Shown here piece after piece: positions 36,326-45,292 of a stretch of DNA of 64,000 bases (positions within the stretch are counted from its first letter, which is position 1; every line of letters starts with the position of its first letter). The DNA is from Microbacterium sp. Leaf320 (lineage in GTDB: Bacteria; Actinomycetota; Actinomycetes; Actinomycetales; Microbacteriaceae), in the NCBI RefSeq assembly GCF_001423485.1, contig NZ_LMOD01000005.1, positions 124,001 through 188,000 of the forward strand. Direction: 5' to 3'. Both the position numbers and the translations under genes were made by a program. The notes below the pieces were generated by a model. That model was not told where the DNA came from, did not search any database, and was given only the letters and a program-made list of their open reading frames with translations.

Positions 36326-37830
36326 CCGCTGCGCTGGAGATGACAGGGCTGCACATCGACTTCGGCGGGGTGCCCGTGGTCGACGGGGTGTCGTTCACCG
36401 TGTCGCCTGGTGAGTGCGTCGCGATCGTGGGCGAGTCGGGGGCGGGCAAGTCGCTCACCGCCCGGGCGCTGCTCGGACTCACGCCCGCAGACGCCCGCGT
36501 GCGCTTCGATCGGCTCGTCGTCGACGGGACGGATGTCGCGCGATTCGGAGGGCGGCGCTGGCGGTCGCTCCGCGGCGCCGGCATCGCGCTCGTCTCGCAG
36601 GATGCTCTCGTGTCGCTCGATCCGCTGCAGCGAGTGGGATCGGAGATCGCTGAGCCTCTGCGTCTCCATGGTCTCGTCTCCGGGCGAGCGGCGCTGCGCG
36701 AGAGGGTTCAGGACCTCCTGCACCGGGTGTGGATGCCGGATGCCGCCCGCCGCGCGCGGCAGTATCCGCACGAGCTCTCCGGAGGGCTACGGCAGCGAGC
36801 GCTGATCGCCTCGGCCATCGCGGCGGAACCGGCGATACTCGTCGCTGACGAGCCGACCACGGCTCTCGATGCGACGGTGCAGGCGCGGATCCTCGGACTG
36901 CTCCGCGACATCGCGGATGCCGGCACCGCGATCGTGTTCATCAGCCACGACTTCGCGGCCGTCCGTCGGATCGCCGATCGCGTGCTGGTCATGCGCGACG
37001 GCGCGGTGGTCGAGTCCGGGACGGTGGCGGAGGTGCTCGAGGCGCCCCAGCACGAGTACACCCGGCAGCTGATCGCCGCGACCATCCACGAGCCCAGGGT
37101 GACTTCGGCCGAGGACGCCTCGCCCGTGCTCGTCGCGACCGGCGCGACCAGGACTTTCGGCGAGATCGCAGCGGTGAGTGATGCGTCGTTCGCCGTGTAC
37201 GAGGGACGCACGCTCGGGATCGTCGGGGAGTCGGGCTCGGGCAAGACGACGCTCGCGCGGATGATCGTCGGCGTCGACCAACCGGATGACGGAGGCCTGC
37301 GCTGGATCGGAGAGCACCGCGTGCAGCTGGTGCATCAGAACCCCCTCGGCGCGTTCGACCCTCGGTGGACGATCGGACGCTCACTGAGGGAGGCGCTCGC
37401 CGCAGGAGGCGTGCCTCGCACGCTGCGTGCCCGACGTGTGGCCGAGCTTCTGGCCGAGGTCGACCTCGACCCCGTGCTGGCGAGCCGTCGGCCAGCCGCG
37501 CTGTCGGGCGGGCAGCGTCAGCGCGCGGCCATCGCGCGGGCGCTGGCGGCCGAGCCCGAGGTGCTGGTCCTGGACGAGCCGGTCTCAGCTCTGGATCCGT
37601 CCGTGCGCGAACGCGTGCTCCAGCTGTTGCTCCGACTGCAACGGGAGCGTCGGCTGACCATGATCTTCGTCTCCCATGATCTCGACGTCGTCGGAGCGGT
37701 CGCCGACGACGTGCTCGTGATGCAGGACGGCGTCATCGTCGAGCAGGGCGCGATCGCCGACGTGTTCGCATCGCCGCAGCATCCGTTCACACAGGAGCTG
37801 CTCGAGGCGAACCGGCCCGCCAGTCCCTGA
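36322..37830 (+). CDS. Double-domain ABC transporter ATPase (DppD-DppF fusion)
   Basis: 502 aa with two nucleotide-binding domains, combining what are often separate DppD and DppF proteins. Domain 1: Walker A GESGAGKS (residues 37-44), signature ELSGGLRQR, Walker B ILVADEPT. Domain 2: Walker A GESGSGKT (about 305), signature ALSGGQRQR, Walker B VLVLDEPV. The LSGGL in the first domain is a small deviation from LSGGQ. It energises import by the two upstream permeases. The gene ends convergently, 12 nt from the pentapeptide-like gene. Confidence 0.93.
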   Translation: MTAALEMTGLHIDFGGVPVVDGVSFTVSPGECVAIVGESGAGKSLTARALLGLTPADARVRFDRLVVDGTDVARFGGRRWRSLRGAGIALVSQDALVSLDPLQRVGSEIAEPLRLHGLVSGRAALRERVQDLLHRVWMPDAARRARQYPHELSGGLRQRALIASAIAAEPAILVADEPTTALDATVQARILGLLRDIADAGTAIVFISHDFAAVRRIADRVLVMRDGAVVESGTVAEVLEAPQHEYTRQLIAATIHEPRVTSAEDASPVLVATGATRTFGEIAAVSDASFAVYEGRTLGIVGESGSGKTTLARMIVGVDQPDDGGLRWIGEHRVQLVHQNPLGAFDPRWTIGRSLREALAAGGVPRTLRARRVAELLAEVDLDPVLASRRPAALSGGQRQRAAIARALAAEPEVLVLDEPVSALDPSVRERVLQLLLRLQRERRLTMIFVSHDLDVVGAVADDVLVMQDGVIVEQGAIADVFASPQHPFTQELLEANRPASP

Positions 37831-37842
37831 CTGAACGCCCCG

Positions 37843-38493
37843 TCAGTCCTTGACCTGGATGCCGATCCCCGCGGCGAGCACCGGAGCGAGCTGCTGCACC
37901 TGGAAGCTGCTCAGGGTCGTCCCGCGCAGGCTGTTCGCATCGAGGAACGCCGAGGCGTCGAGCCCGCGCAGGTCGACGTGCGTGGCGCGCATGCCTCGCG
38001 AGTCCACCTCGTCCGAGCGCGTGTCGGTGAAGCGCACCCGGGCGAGCTCGGCCTGGGGCATGTCGATCGTCCGGATGCTGCACGCGGTGATCTCGATGTC
38101 GGCTGCCCGCACCCCGCCGAGGTTGAGATAGTCGATGCGCACATCGCGGAGCTCCAGCTCGTCGATGCGGGCGCTGCTCAGATCGAGTGTGCCGATGCGG
38201 CCTCCGCTGATGCGGACACGGCGCACGCCGGCATCCCTCATCCGCAGTGAGGCGATGCGGACACCCGCCATGTCGACGTCGATGAGCGTGGCTCCGGTCA
38301 GGTCGACGCTGTCGGCATCGGCCGTGATCGTGCACTGCTCGAGTGAGGCGTGGGCGAGGTCGGCCGCGACCTCGAGATCGAGCCGGGCCGCGAGCAGATC
38401 GGCGCTGCGCCTCGCGCTCGCGGGCTCGAACTCGAGCGGAAGGTCGGGAGGCGAGACGCGGGGAGCCGCAGGGGATTCGGGGGAGCGGGCCAT
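37843..38493 (-). CDS. Pentapeptide repeat-like protein
   Basis: 216 aa. From about residue 50 the sequence repeats every five or so residues with central Leu/Ile/Val (VDLTGATLIDVDMAGV, IGTLDLSSARIDELEL, RVRFTDTRSDEVDSRG), the pattern of a right-handed beta-helix as in pentapeptide repeat proteins. The first 35 residues are Pro/Ser-rich and probably disordered. There is no signal peptide. Some pentapeptide proteins bind gyrase, but nothing here indicates a target. The start at 38493 is uncertain because no strong ribosome site was found. Confidence 0.7.
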   Translation of the reverse strand: MARSPESPAAPRVSPPDLPLEFEPASARRSADLLAARLDLEVAADLAHASLEQCTITADADSVDLTGATLIDVDMAGVRIASLRMRDAGVRRVRISGGRIGTLDLSSARIDELELRDVRIDYLNLGGVRAADIEITACSIRTIDMPQAELARVRFTDTRSDEVDSRGMRATHVDLRGLDASAFLDANSLRGTTLSSFQVQQLAPVLAAGIGIQVKD

Positions 38494-38582
38494 GCTTCGA
38501 GGGTAGGGGGTGGGGGAGACACTCCCCGGCTCGGTCGCTTCTCCCTCGGCCCCCTCGGGAGGCGCACGCCCCGCACCGCGCG

Positions 38583-38588
38583 TACAAT
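38583..38588 (+). promoter_or_regulatory. -10 box of the T-box/ileS transcript
   Basis: TACAAT just upstream of the T-box RNA; transcription would start near 38595. No clear -35. Confidence 0.45.
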
Positions 38589-38593
38589 GGGAG

Positions 38594-38790
38594 CCAAGAG
38601 CTGTGATCCGGACATCACCGGGGAGCTCTCGGAAGAACGGTCGGCCCCGCCAGGGCGGACTCAGTAGAACCGAGCGGGGCAGGCCCGTCACAGCCGCAGT
38701 GAGAGTGGCTCCGCCGAGAGGCGCGGCACGCGAGGTGGTACCGCGGTCCCCGGAACGACACGCCGGACGGATCGTCCTCGCAGCAGCATC
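38594..38790 (+). promoter_or_regulatory. T-box riboswitch of ileS
   Basis: The leader of ileS contains the conserved T-box GGTGGTACCGCGG (38734-38746), which pairs with the uncharged tRNA acceptor end. Near its 5' end a short Stem I is formed by AGAGCT (38597-38602) and AGCTCT (38624-38629), enclosing GTGATCCGGACATCACC with Ile ATC codons as candidate specifier, and the GGAAGAACG linker follows. This matches actinobacterial ileS T-boxes, which act on translation rather than transcription. Uncharged tRNA-Ile would raise IleRS production. End coordinate is approximate. Confidence 0.85.
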
Positions 38791-38813
38791 CGCCACGACT
38801 CCTGCGAGACGAC

Positions 38814-41800
38814 ATGACCTACCCGCGTTCCTCCTTCGGCCCCGCCGCCGACCAGGCTGCCTCCGTCGCCCCGAGCCCTCGGTTCCCCCAGATCGAGCGC
38901 GACGTGCTCGACTTCTGGGAGACCGACCAGACATTCCGCGCCTCCATCGAGCAGCGCGAGGGCGCTGACGAGTGGGTCTTCTACGACGGCCCGCCGTTCG
39001 CCAACGGGCTGCCGCACTACGGGCATCTGCTCACCGGCTACGCCAAGGATGTCTTCCCGCGATTCCAGACCATGATCGGCAAGAAGGTCGATCGCGTCTT
39101 CGGCTGGGACACCCACGGTCTGCCAGCCGAACTCGAGGCCATGAAGCAGCTCGGCATCACCGAAAAGAGCGAGATCGAGGCCATGGGCATCGACGTCTTC
39201 AACGCGAAGGCGAAGGACTCGGTGCTCAAGTACACGCACGAGTGGCAGGACTACGTCACGCGTCAGGCCCGCTGGGTCGACTTCGAGCGCGGCTACAAGA
39301 CGCTCGACCTCGGGTACATGGAGAGCGTGCTCTGGGCGTTCAAGACCCTGTTCGACAAGGGCCTCGCCTATGAGGGATACCGCGTGCTGCCGTACTGCTG
39401 GCGCGACGAGACCCCGCTGTCGGCGCACGAGCTGCGCATGGACGACGACGTGTACCAGAACCGTCAGGACCCGTCGGTCACCGTCACCTTCCCGCTGACG
39501 GGCGCCAAGGCAGAGGCCCTCGGCCTCACCGCCGTGCGGGCACTCGCCTGGACGACCACGCCCTGGACACTCCCCACCAACCTCGCGCTCGCCGTCGGCC
39601 CCGACATCGAATACGTCGTGCTGCCTGCCGGCCCCGGCGGAGCGGCCGACGTGCACCAGGTGGCAGGAACGACGGATGCCGCTGTCGAGGCCGCAGCACA
39701 TCGCTATCTCCTCGCTCGCGAGCTGCTCGGCGGGTACGTCAAGGACCTCGGTTACGAGAGCCTCGACGAGGCGCTCGCCGCGGTCGACGCGACCGTGCGG
39801 GGTGCCGACCTTGCGGACGTCACCTACGACCGTCTCTTCGACTACTACGCCGACACCGAGACCTACGGCACCGAGAACGCCTGGCGCATCCTCGTCGACG
39901 ACTACGTCACGGTCAGCGACGGCACCGGCATCGTCCACCAGGCTCCGGCCTACGGTGAGGACGACCAGCGGGTTGCGGGTGCCGCCGGCATCCCGACGAT
40001 CCTGTCGCTCGACGATGGCGGACGCTTCCTCCCCAACGTCACCGACGTCGCGGGCCAGCTCTGGATGGACGCGAACACGCCGCTCATCCGTCTGCTGCGC
40101 TCCGAGGGCCGCCTCCTGCGCGAGCAGAGCTACGTGCACTCCTACCCGCACTGCTGGCGCTGTCGGAACCCCCTGATCTACAAGGCCGTCTCGAGCTGGT
40201 TCATCCGCGTCACGGACATCAAGGACGACCTGCTCGCGAACAACGAGCAGATCACCTGGGTGCCCGAGAACGTCAAGCACGGCCAGTTCGGCAAGTGGCT
40301 CGAGGGGGCGCGCGACTGGTCGATCAGCCGCAACCGCTACTGGGGCTCGCCGATACCGATCTGGAAGAGCGACGACCCCGAGTACCCGCGCGTCGACGCC
40401 TACGGCTCACTCGAGGAGATGGAGCGCGACTTCGGCACGCTTCCGCGCAACCCCGAGGGCGAGATCGACCTGCACCGTCCGTACATCGACGACCTGACAC
40501 GTCCGAACCCCGATGACCCGACCGGCAAGAGCACCATGCGCCGCATCGAGGACGTCTTCGACGTGTGGTTCGACTCGGGCTCCATGCCGTACGCGCAGGT
40601 GCATTACCCGTTCGAGAACCAGGAGTGGTTCGACACGCATGCACCGGCCGACTTCATCGTCGAGTACATCGGGCAGACGCGCGGCTGGTTCTACGTCATG
40701 CACGTACTGTCGACCGCGCTGTTCGACCGCCCGGCGTTCACCGGTGTCAGCTGCCACGGCATCGTCCTCGGCAACGACGGCTACAAGATGTCGAAGTCGC
40801 TGCGTAACTATCCCGACGTCTCGGAGGTGCTCGACCGCGACGGTTCCGACGCGATGCGCTGGTTCCTCATGTCGAGCTCGGTGCTGCGCGGCGGCAACCT
40901 CGCGGTCACCGAAGAAGGCATCCGCTCGGGCGTGCGCGAGTTCCTGCTGCCGCTGTGGAACTCGTGGTACTTCTTCGCGACGTATGCGAACGCGGCGAAG
41001 CCCGGCGGGTACGAGGCTACGTGGCGTACGGATTCCACCGATGTGCTCGATCGCTACATCCTGGCTCGTCTCGGCGACCTGGTGCGCGATGTGCGTGCCG
41101 ACCTCGAGGGACTCGACTCCACCACGGCCTCCGCGCGTCTGCGCGACTTCGCCGAGGTGCTCACCAACTGGTACATCCGCCGATCACGCGACCGGTTCTG
41201 GGAGGGATCGAACGCCGATGCGTTCGACACGCTCTACACGGTGCTCGAGACGCTGACCCGCGTCGCCGCGCCTCTCGTGCCGCTCATAAGCGAGCGCGTG
41301 TGGCAGGGGCTCACGGGCGGACGCAGCGTGCACCTGCAGGACTGGCCGGACGCCAGCGCGTTCCCTGCGGCCGACGAGATCCGCGACGCGATGGATGCTG
41401 TCCGCGAGCTGTCGAGCGTCGCCAACGCGCTGCGCAAGAAGGAGAAGCTGCGCGTGCGGCTGCCTCTCGCCCGACTCACCGTCGTGTCGCCGCTCGCGGC
41501 CACGCTCGGCCAGTTCGAGGACATCCTGCGCGAGGAGCTCAACGTCAAGTCGGTCGAGCTCGTCGAGCAGTCGGAGACGACTGCCGTGGACTACGGCATC
41601 AGTCACCGGCTCAGCGTCAACGCCCGTGCCGCGGGCCCGCGCCTCGGCAAGAACGTGCAGACCGTGATCAAAGCCGCGAAGGCGGGGGACTGGTCGGAGA
41701 GCGACGGAGTCGTCACCGCGGGCGGCATCGCGCTCGAGCCGTCGGAGTACGAGCTCGCGCTCGAGACCACCGGACGTCCGGAGGGCGAGGCGCTCGCACT

Positions 41801-42179
41801 CGTGCCGGCCGGCGGCTTCGTGCTGCTCGACACTCAGACCACGCCGGAGCTCGAAGCCGAAGGCCTGGCGCGTGACGCGATCCGCGTCGTGCAGGAGGCG
41901 CGTAAGAACGCCGATCTCGACGTGAGCGACCGCATCGTGCTCGCGCTCAATGTGAGCGCCGCCGATGCCGAGGCTCTGCAGACGCACGCCGAGCTGATCG
42001 CGGGGGAGACCCTCGCTGTGGGCTTCGCGGTGCTCGCGACCGACGAGATCGCCGCTCTGGCGCAGGAGGTGACGAGCCCGGGTGACGGCGTGTTCCGCAG
42101 CGGCGCCACGGCCCTCGGTGCCGACAAGCGCCCGATCATCGTCACGATCGACACGAACATCGAGGAGCCGAGCGCATGA
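38814..42179 (+). CDS. ileS: Isoleucine--tRNA ligase
   Basis: Class I synthetase charging tRNA-Ile, 1121 aa. The HIGH motif reads HYGH in [12 protein letters not shown], and KMSKS in [13 protein letters not shown]. The CP1 editing domain ([37 protein letters not shown]) is present. Length and sequence style are of the eukaryote-like type 2 IleRS common in actinobacteria, the class usually less sensitive to mupirocin. Expression is controlled by the T-box leader. Overlaps folC by 4 nt. Confidence 0.97.
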   Translation: MTYPRSSFGPAADQAASVAPSPRFPQIERDVLDFWETDQTFRASIEQREGADEWVFYDGPPFANGLPHYGHLLTGYAKDVFPRFQTMIGKKVDRVFGWDTHGLPAELEAMKQLGITEKSEIEAMGIDVFNAKAKDSVLKYTHEWQDYVTRQARWVDFERGYKTLDLGYMESVLWAFKTLFDKGLAYEGYRVLPYCWRDETPLSAHELRMDDDVYQNRQDPSVTVTFPLTGAKAEALGLTAVRALAWTTTPWTLPTNLALAVGPDIEYVVLPAGPGGAADVHQVAGTTDAAVEAAAHRYLLARELLGGYVKDLGYESLDEALAAVDATVRGADLADVTYDRLFDYYADTETYGTENAWRILVDDYVTVSDGTGIVHQAPAYGEDDQRVAGAAGIPTILSLDDGGRFLPNVTDVAGQLWMDANTPLIRLLRSEGRLLREQSYVHSYPHCWRCRNPLIYKAVSSWFIRVTDIKDDLLANNEQITWVPENVKHGQFGKWLEGARDWSISRNRYWGSPIPIWKSDDPEYPRVDAYGSLEEMERDFGTLPRNPEGEIDLHRPYIDDLTRPNPDDPTGKSTMRRIEDVFDVWFDSGSMPYAQVHYPFENQEWFDTHAPADFIVEYIGQTRGWFYVMHVLSTALFDRPAFTGVSCHGIVLGNDGYKMSKSLRNYPDVSEVLDRDGSDAMRWFLMSSSVLRGGNLAVTEEGIRSGVREFLLPLWNSWYFFATYANAAKPGGYEATWRTDSTDVLDRYILARLGDLVRDVRADLEGLDSTTASARLRDFAEVLTNWYIRRSRDRFWEGSNADAFDTLYTVLETLTRVAAPLVPLISERVWQGLTGGRSVHLQDWPDASAFPAADEIRDAMDAVRELSSVANALRKKEKLRVRLPLARLTVVSPLAATLGQFEDILREELNVKSVELVEQSETTAVDYGISHRLSVNARAAGPRLGKNVQTVIKAAKAGDWSESDGVVTAGGIALEPSEYELALETTGRPEGEALALVPAGGFVLLDTQTTPELEAEGLARDAIRVVQEARKNADLDVSDRIVLALNVSAADAEALQTHAELIAGETLAVGFAVLATDEIAALAQEVTSPGDGVFRSGATALGADKRPIIVTIDTNIEEPSA

Positions 42180-43528
42180 GCGCACGAGACAGGGCGGATG
42201 CCGTCTACGAGACGCTGCTGAGCCGCGCGGGCGAGCGCTGGGTGCAGCCGCGCAAGGAGCGCACCGCACGCATCCTCGCGTTCCTCGACGACCCGCAGCG
42301 CACGTACCGCGTCGTGCACATCACGGGGACGAACGGCAAGACGTCGACGGCCCGCATGATCGAGAGCCTGCTCAGGGCGCACGGTCTGCGCACCGGACTC
42401 TTCACGAGCCCGCATCTCGAGCGCTTCACCGAGCGCATCATGATCGACGGTCAGCCGATCGAGGATGCCGCGGTCGCCGACGCCTGGGACGAGATCGAGC
42501 CCTTCGTCAGGATCGTCGACGCCGAGCTCGAAGCTGCAGGCGAGGAGCCGCTCACGTTCTTCGAGCTGCTCACCGTGCTGGCGTTCGTCGCGGTGGCCGA
42601 TGCCCCGGTCGACGTCCTCGTGCTCGAGGTGGGCATGGGCGGCGAATGGGACTCGACCAACACCGCCGACGGCGATGTCGCGGTGTTCGCACCGATCGAC
42701 ATCGACCACGCCGATCGCCTCGGTGGCTCGATCGCCGAGATCGCCACTGTCAAGTCAGGGATCATCAAAGAGGGCGCAGCCGTCGTCTCTGCGCAGCAGC
42801 CGGACGAGGCCGCCGACGTGCTTCGGCGCGTCGCCGCGGAGAAGCACGCCACGATCGCCTTCGAGGGCGATGAGTTCGGTCTCACCGACCAGAAGCTCGC
42901 GGTCGGAGGGCAGCTCATCTCGATCCGCGGGCTCGCGGGGGAGTACCTCGAGGAGTACCTGCCGCAGTACGGCGCGCATCAGGGGCACAACGCCGCTCTC
43001 GCGGTCGCCGCAGTGGAGGCGCTCATCGGCGGTGGGCAGCAGCAGATCGCGGCCGACATCGTCTCGGAGGGGCTGCAGGGCGCGACGTCTCCCGGTCGCC
43101 TTCAGCTGCTCGGCATCTCGCCCACGGTGATCGTGGATGCGGCGCACAACCCGCACGGGGCCGCAGCCCTCGCTCAGGCGATGGACGACAGCTTCGACTT
43201 CGACGAGTGGGGGGTCGTTCTCGGCGTCCTCGGCGACAAGGATGCGGCGGGCATCGTGGCGAAGCTCGCGCCGGCGGCAGCCCACGTCTTCGCCACCGCC
43301 CCCGATTCCGACCGGGCGAGCGATGCGGATGCGATCGCCGATCTCGTCGAAGCCGCGGGGCAGCGAGCGACCGTGCATCCGACCCTCGCCGAGGCGGCGG
43401 ACGCCGCTCGCGAGTGGGCGGCATCGTCCGACCGCCGTGCGGTGGTCATCGCAGGATCCGTCGTGCTCGCCGGCGAGGCCATCTCCCTCTCGGAGCAAGA
43501 GGATTGGAAGTCGGGGTGGCGGGCGTGA
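42176..43528 (+). CDS. folC: Folylpolyglutamate synthase/dihydrofolate synthase
   Basis: Adds glutamates to folates and, in the bifunctional enzyme, makes dihydrofolate from dihydropteroate. 450 aa, Mur-ligase fold. P-loop [11 protein letters not shown] near residue 50, then the [15 protein letters not shown] substrate loop, [14 protein letters not shown] and [12 protein letters not shown]. The start overlaps ileS (ATGA). Together with DUF4233 and ndk downstream it forms the operon conserved across actinobacteria. Confidence 0.95.
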   Translation: MSARDRADAVYETLLSRAGERWVQPRKERTARILAFLDDPQRTYRVVHITGTNGKTSTARMIESLLRAHGLRTGLFTSPHLERFTERIMIDGQPIEDAAVADAWDEIEPFVRIVDAELEAAGEEPLTFFELLTVLAFVAVADAPVDVLVLEVGMGGEWDSTNTADGDVAVFAPIDIDHADRLGGSIAEIATVKSGIIKEGAAVVSAQQPDEAADVLRRVAAEKHATIAFEGDEFGLTDQKLAVGGQLISIRGLAGEYLEEYLPQYGAHQGHNAALAVAAVEALIGGGQQQIAADIVSEGLQGATSPGRLQLLGISPTVIVDAAHNPHGAAALAQAMDDSFDFDEWGVVLGVLGDKDAAGIVAKLAPAAAHVFATAPDSDRASDADAIADLVEAAGQRATVHPTLAEAADAAREWAASSDRRAVVIAGSVVLAGEAISLSEQEDWKSGWRA

Positions 43529-43938
43529 GCGCCGAGTCGGCACTCCCTCGTCCGCCTCGTGCACCGCGCACTCTGGTGCAGAAGCTCGCGCCGATCGTGC
43601 TCGGATTCGAGTCGATCGTCGTGTTCCTCGCGGGGCTCACGGTCTTCGGGCTGAAGACGCTACCGCCGGGCATCCCGCAGTGGTGGGGGATCGTGGGAGG
43701 AGCGATCGTCGGGCTCGCCTGCATCGCCGTCGCGGGGATGATCACGAAGCCCTGGGCCATCACCGCGGGCTGGGTGATCCAGGTCATCATCGCGCTGGCC
43801 GCGATCCTCGTTCCCGCCATCCTGCTGGTCGTCGTGATTTTCGGCGGCATGTGGGGATATGCGACGATCATGGGGGCTCGATTGGACGCACGACGTCCTG
43901 ACGGGCCCGCGACCGAGACTCAGACAGAGAGTGAATAA
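43525..43938 (+). CDS. DUF4233 membrane protein
   Basis: 137 aa. Four likely membrane segments: about residues 22-42, 50-70, 74-92 and 95-115, followed by a hydrophilic C-terminus. It matches the DUF4233 family, which as I recall sits between folC and ndk in actinobacteria. Function unknown. The GTG start overlaps the folC stop (GTGA). ndk starts one base after its stop. Confidence 0.85.
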   Translation: MSAESALPRPPRAPRTLVQKLAPIVLGFESIVVFLAGLTVFGLKTLPPGIPQWWGIVGGAIVGLACIAVAGMITKPWAITAGWVIQVIIALAAILVPAILLVVVIFGGMWGYATIMGARLDARRPDGPATETQTESE

Positions 43939-43939
43939 C

Positions 43940-44356
43940 ATGGCCACCGAAGAAACCCTCGTCCTCGTCAAGCCCGACGGTGTCGCGCGCGGCCTCACCG
44001 GAGCGATCCTGGCGCGCATCGAATCGAAGGGCTACGCGCTCGTCGACATCCGTCTGGTCGAACCCGACCGCGACCTCCTCGCCGAGCACTATGCGGAGCA
44101 CGAGGGAAAGCCGTTCTACGAGCCGCTCCTCGAGTTCATGCTCTCGGGTCCGTCCGTGGCGATCCGCCTCGCGGGCAACCGTGTGATCGAAGGGTTCCGC
44201 TCGCTCGCGGGCACCACTGACCCGACGACCGCGGCACCCGGCACGATTCGTGGCGACTTCGGCCGCGACTGGGGCCTCAAGGTCCAGCAGAACCTCGTCC
44301 ACGGCTCGGACAGCCCCGAGTCCGCCGCACGCGAACTCGGCATCTGGTTCGACTGA
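43940..44356 (+). CDS. ndk: Nucleoside diphosphate kinase
   Basis: Transfers the terminal phosphate between nucleoside tri- and diphosphates through a phospho-His. 138 aa, full length. LVKPDGVARGL at the start, and the catalytic His in NLVHGSDSPESA. The start MATEETLV is chosen over an upstream in-frame ATG inside DUF4233. Last gene of the ileS operon; a GC-rich hairpin follows. Confidence 0.97.
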   Translation: MATEETLVLVKPDGVARGLTGAILARIESKGYALVDIRLVEPDRDLLAEHYAEHEGKPFYEPLLEFMLSGPSVAIRLAGNRVIEGFRSLAGTTDPTTAAPGTIRGDFGRDWGLKVQQNLVHGSDSPESAARELGIWFD

Positions 44357-44377
44357 GCATCCTCGCAACGACGAAGC

Positions 44378-44401
44378 CCGCCGCACGATCTCGTGCGGCG
44401 G
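44378..44401 (+). terminator. Terminator-like hairpin after ndk
   Basis: A perfect 11-bp stem CCGCCGCACGA (44378-44388) with 44391-44401 and a very short loop, 21 nt after the ndk stop. No T run. Confidence 0.5.
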
Positions 44402-44454
44402 CACCGCGTTCGCGACGTCCGAGGTCTCGGCGCGCGTGGGGACGGGGCTGTTGA

Positions 44455-45009
44455 TCATCGACTCGAGCATCTGCGTCGCCACAGTGGGACCCAGACCATG
44501 AGCTTGTCGGCGCGTTCCTGGGCCTTCTCGCTCTTCGTGAAGGTGCCGTTGCGGGCCAGATGCAGCATGGTCGCGAAGAACGTCGGGATCGTGACGGCCC
44601 AGGTGACCATGCACCAGGGGCACAGCACGCCGAGGTTCGACGCGTAGAGGCTCTGGCCGATCAGCCAGCACACCAGGCCGAATGCGAACGTGATGCCGGC
44701 GCCGAAGGCGGCCCAGAACCAGCGGGGGAAGCGGGCTCCGGCGAGGATCGCGACGCCGATGACCAACGGCGCCATCCATCCGGTCAGCCCCAGCAGCGGG
44801 TTGGGGAAGCCGAAGATCTCACCCTGCCATGAGCCGAGGTTCTTGCTGCACTGGATGAACGGACTGACATCGCAGGCGAGTGCATCGGTCGGGTTCTCGA
44901 GCAGCACGAACTTCTCGACCGTGAGCTGGAAGGCGGCGAACCAGCCTACGACGCTCGCGATGATCAGCCAGACGGCATAGATGACGGGGCGGGTTCGCTG
45001 CTCGCTCAT
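44455..45009 (-). CDS. Vitamin K epoxide reductase family protein
   Basis: 184 aa integral membrane protein of the bacterial VKOR family, which reoxidises periplasmic or extracellular disulfide-forming enzymes using quinone. Redox Cys pairs are visible: CDVSPFIQC in the first loop and the active CPWC in GVLCPWCMVTW. About four to five membrane helices. No fused DsbA domain is present, unlike many actinobacterial VKOR proteins, so a separate thioredoxin-like partner is implied. The start MSEQRTRP at 45009 gives a usual length. Divergent from rne. Confidence 0.9.
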   Translation of the reverse strand: MSEQRTRPVIYAVWLIIASVVGWFAAFQLTVEKFVLLENPTDALACDVSPFIQCSKNLGSWQGEIFGFPNPLLGLTGWMAPLVIGVAILAGARFPRWFWAAFGAGITFAFGLVCWLIGQSLYASNLGVLCPWCMVTWAVTIPTFFATMLHLARNGTFTKSEKAQERADKLMVWVPLWRRRCSSR

Positions 45010-45292
45010 ATGTGGATTATCCCAGTGATCACTATGGATCGGGCGTGAGGCGGGCCGGAGAAAACGACGCGAGCACGCGACGATGCCGCGAACCGGCCCA
45101 CTTGGTGCGATAATGGCCTGTGATGCATCGCTCGACGTTGTCGTTGTGGGCATCGACGCAGACTTCGGGGCCGTATGCCCCTCGCGATCAGAGCCATGAG
45201 CCGGTCGCACACCGAATGAGTTCGCGGCACCTGTAGGCGCCGCATGAGATTTAGCGGAACACGAAGTGTCCGCCACGAGGAGCACGCCAGAG
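45010..45292. other. Divergent gap between the VKOR gene and rne; probable long rne leader
   Basis: 283 nt without a credible coding region. A GATAAT-like -10 at 45109-45114 would give a leader of about 170 nt for rne. A GGGGC-CGTAT-GCCCC hairpin lies at 45167-45181. Long structured leaders allow autoregulation by RNase E in other bacteria; here that is only inference. Confidence 0.35.

Noticed and set aside
38688..40280. 530-aa minus-strand frame across the T-box and ileS
   Set aside because: Covers the T-box core and the HIGH region of ileS; no independent support.
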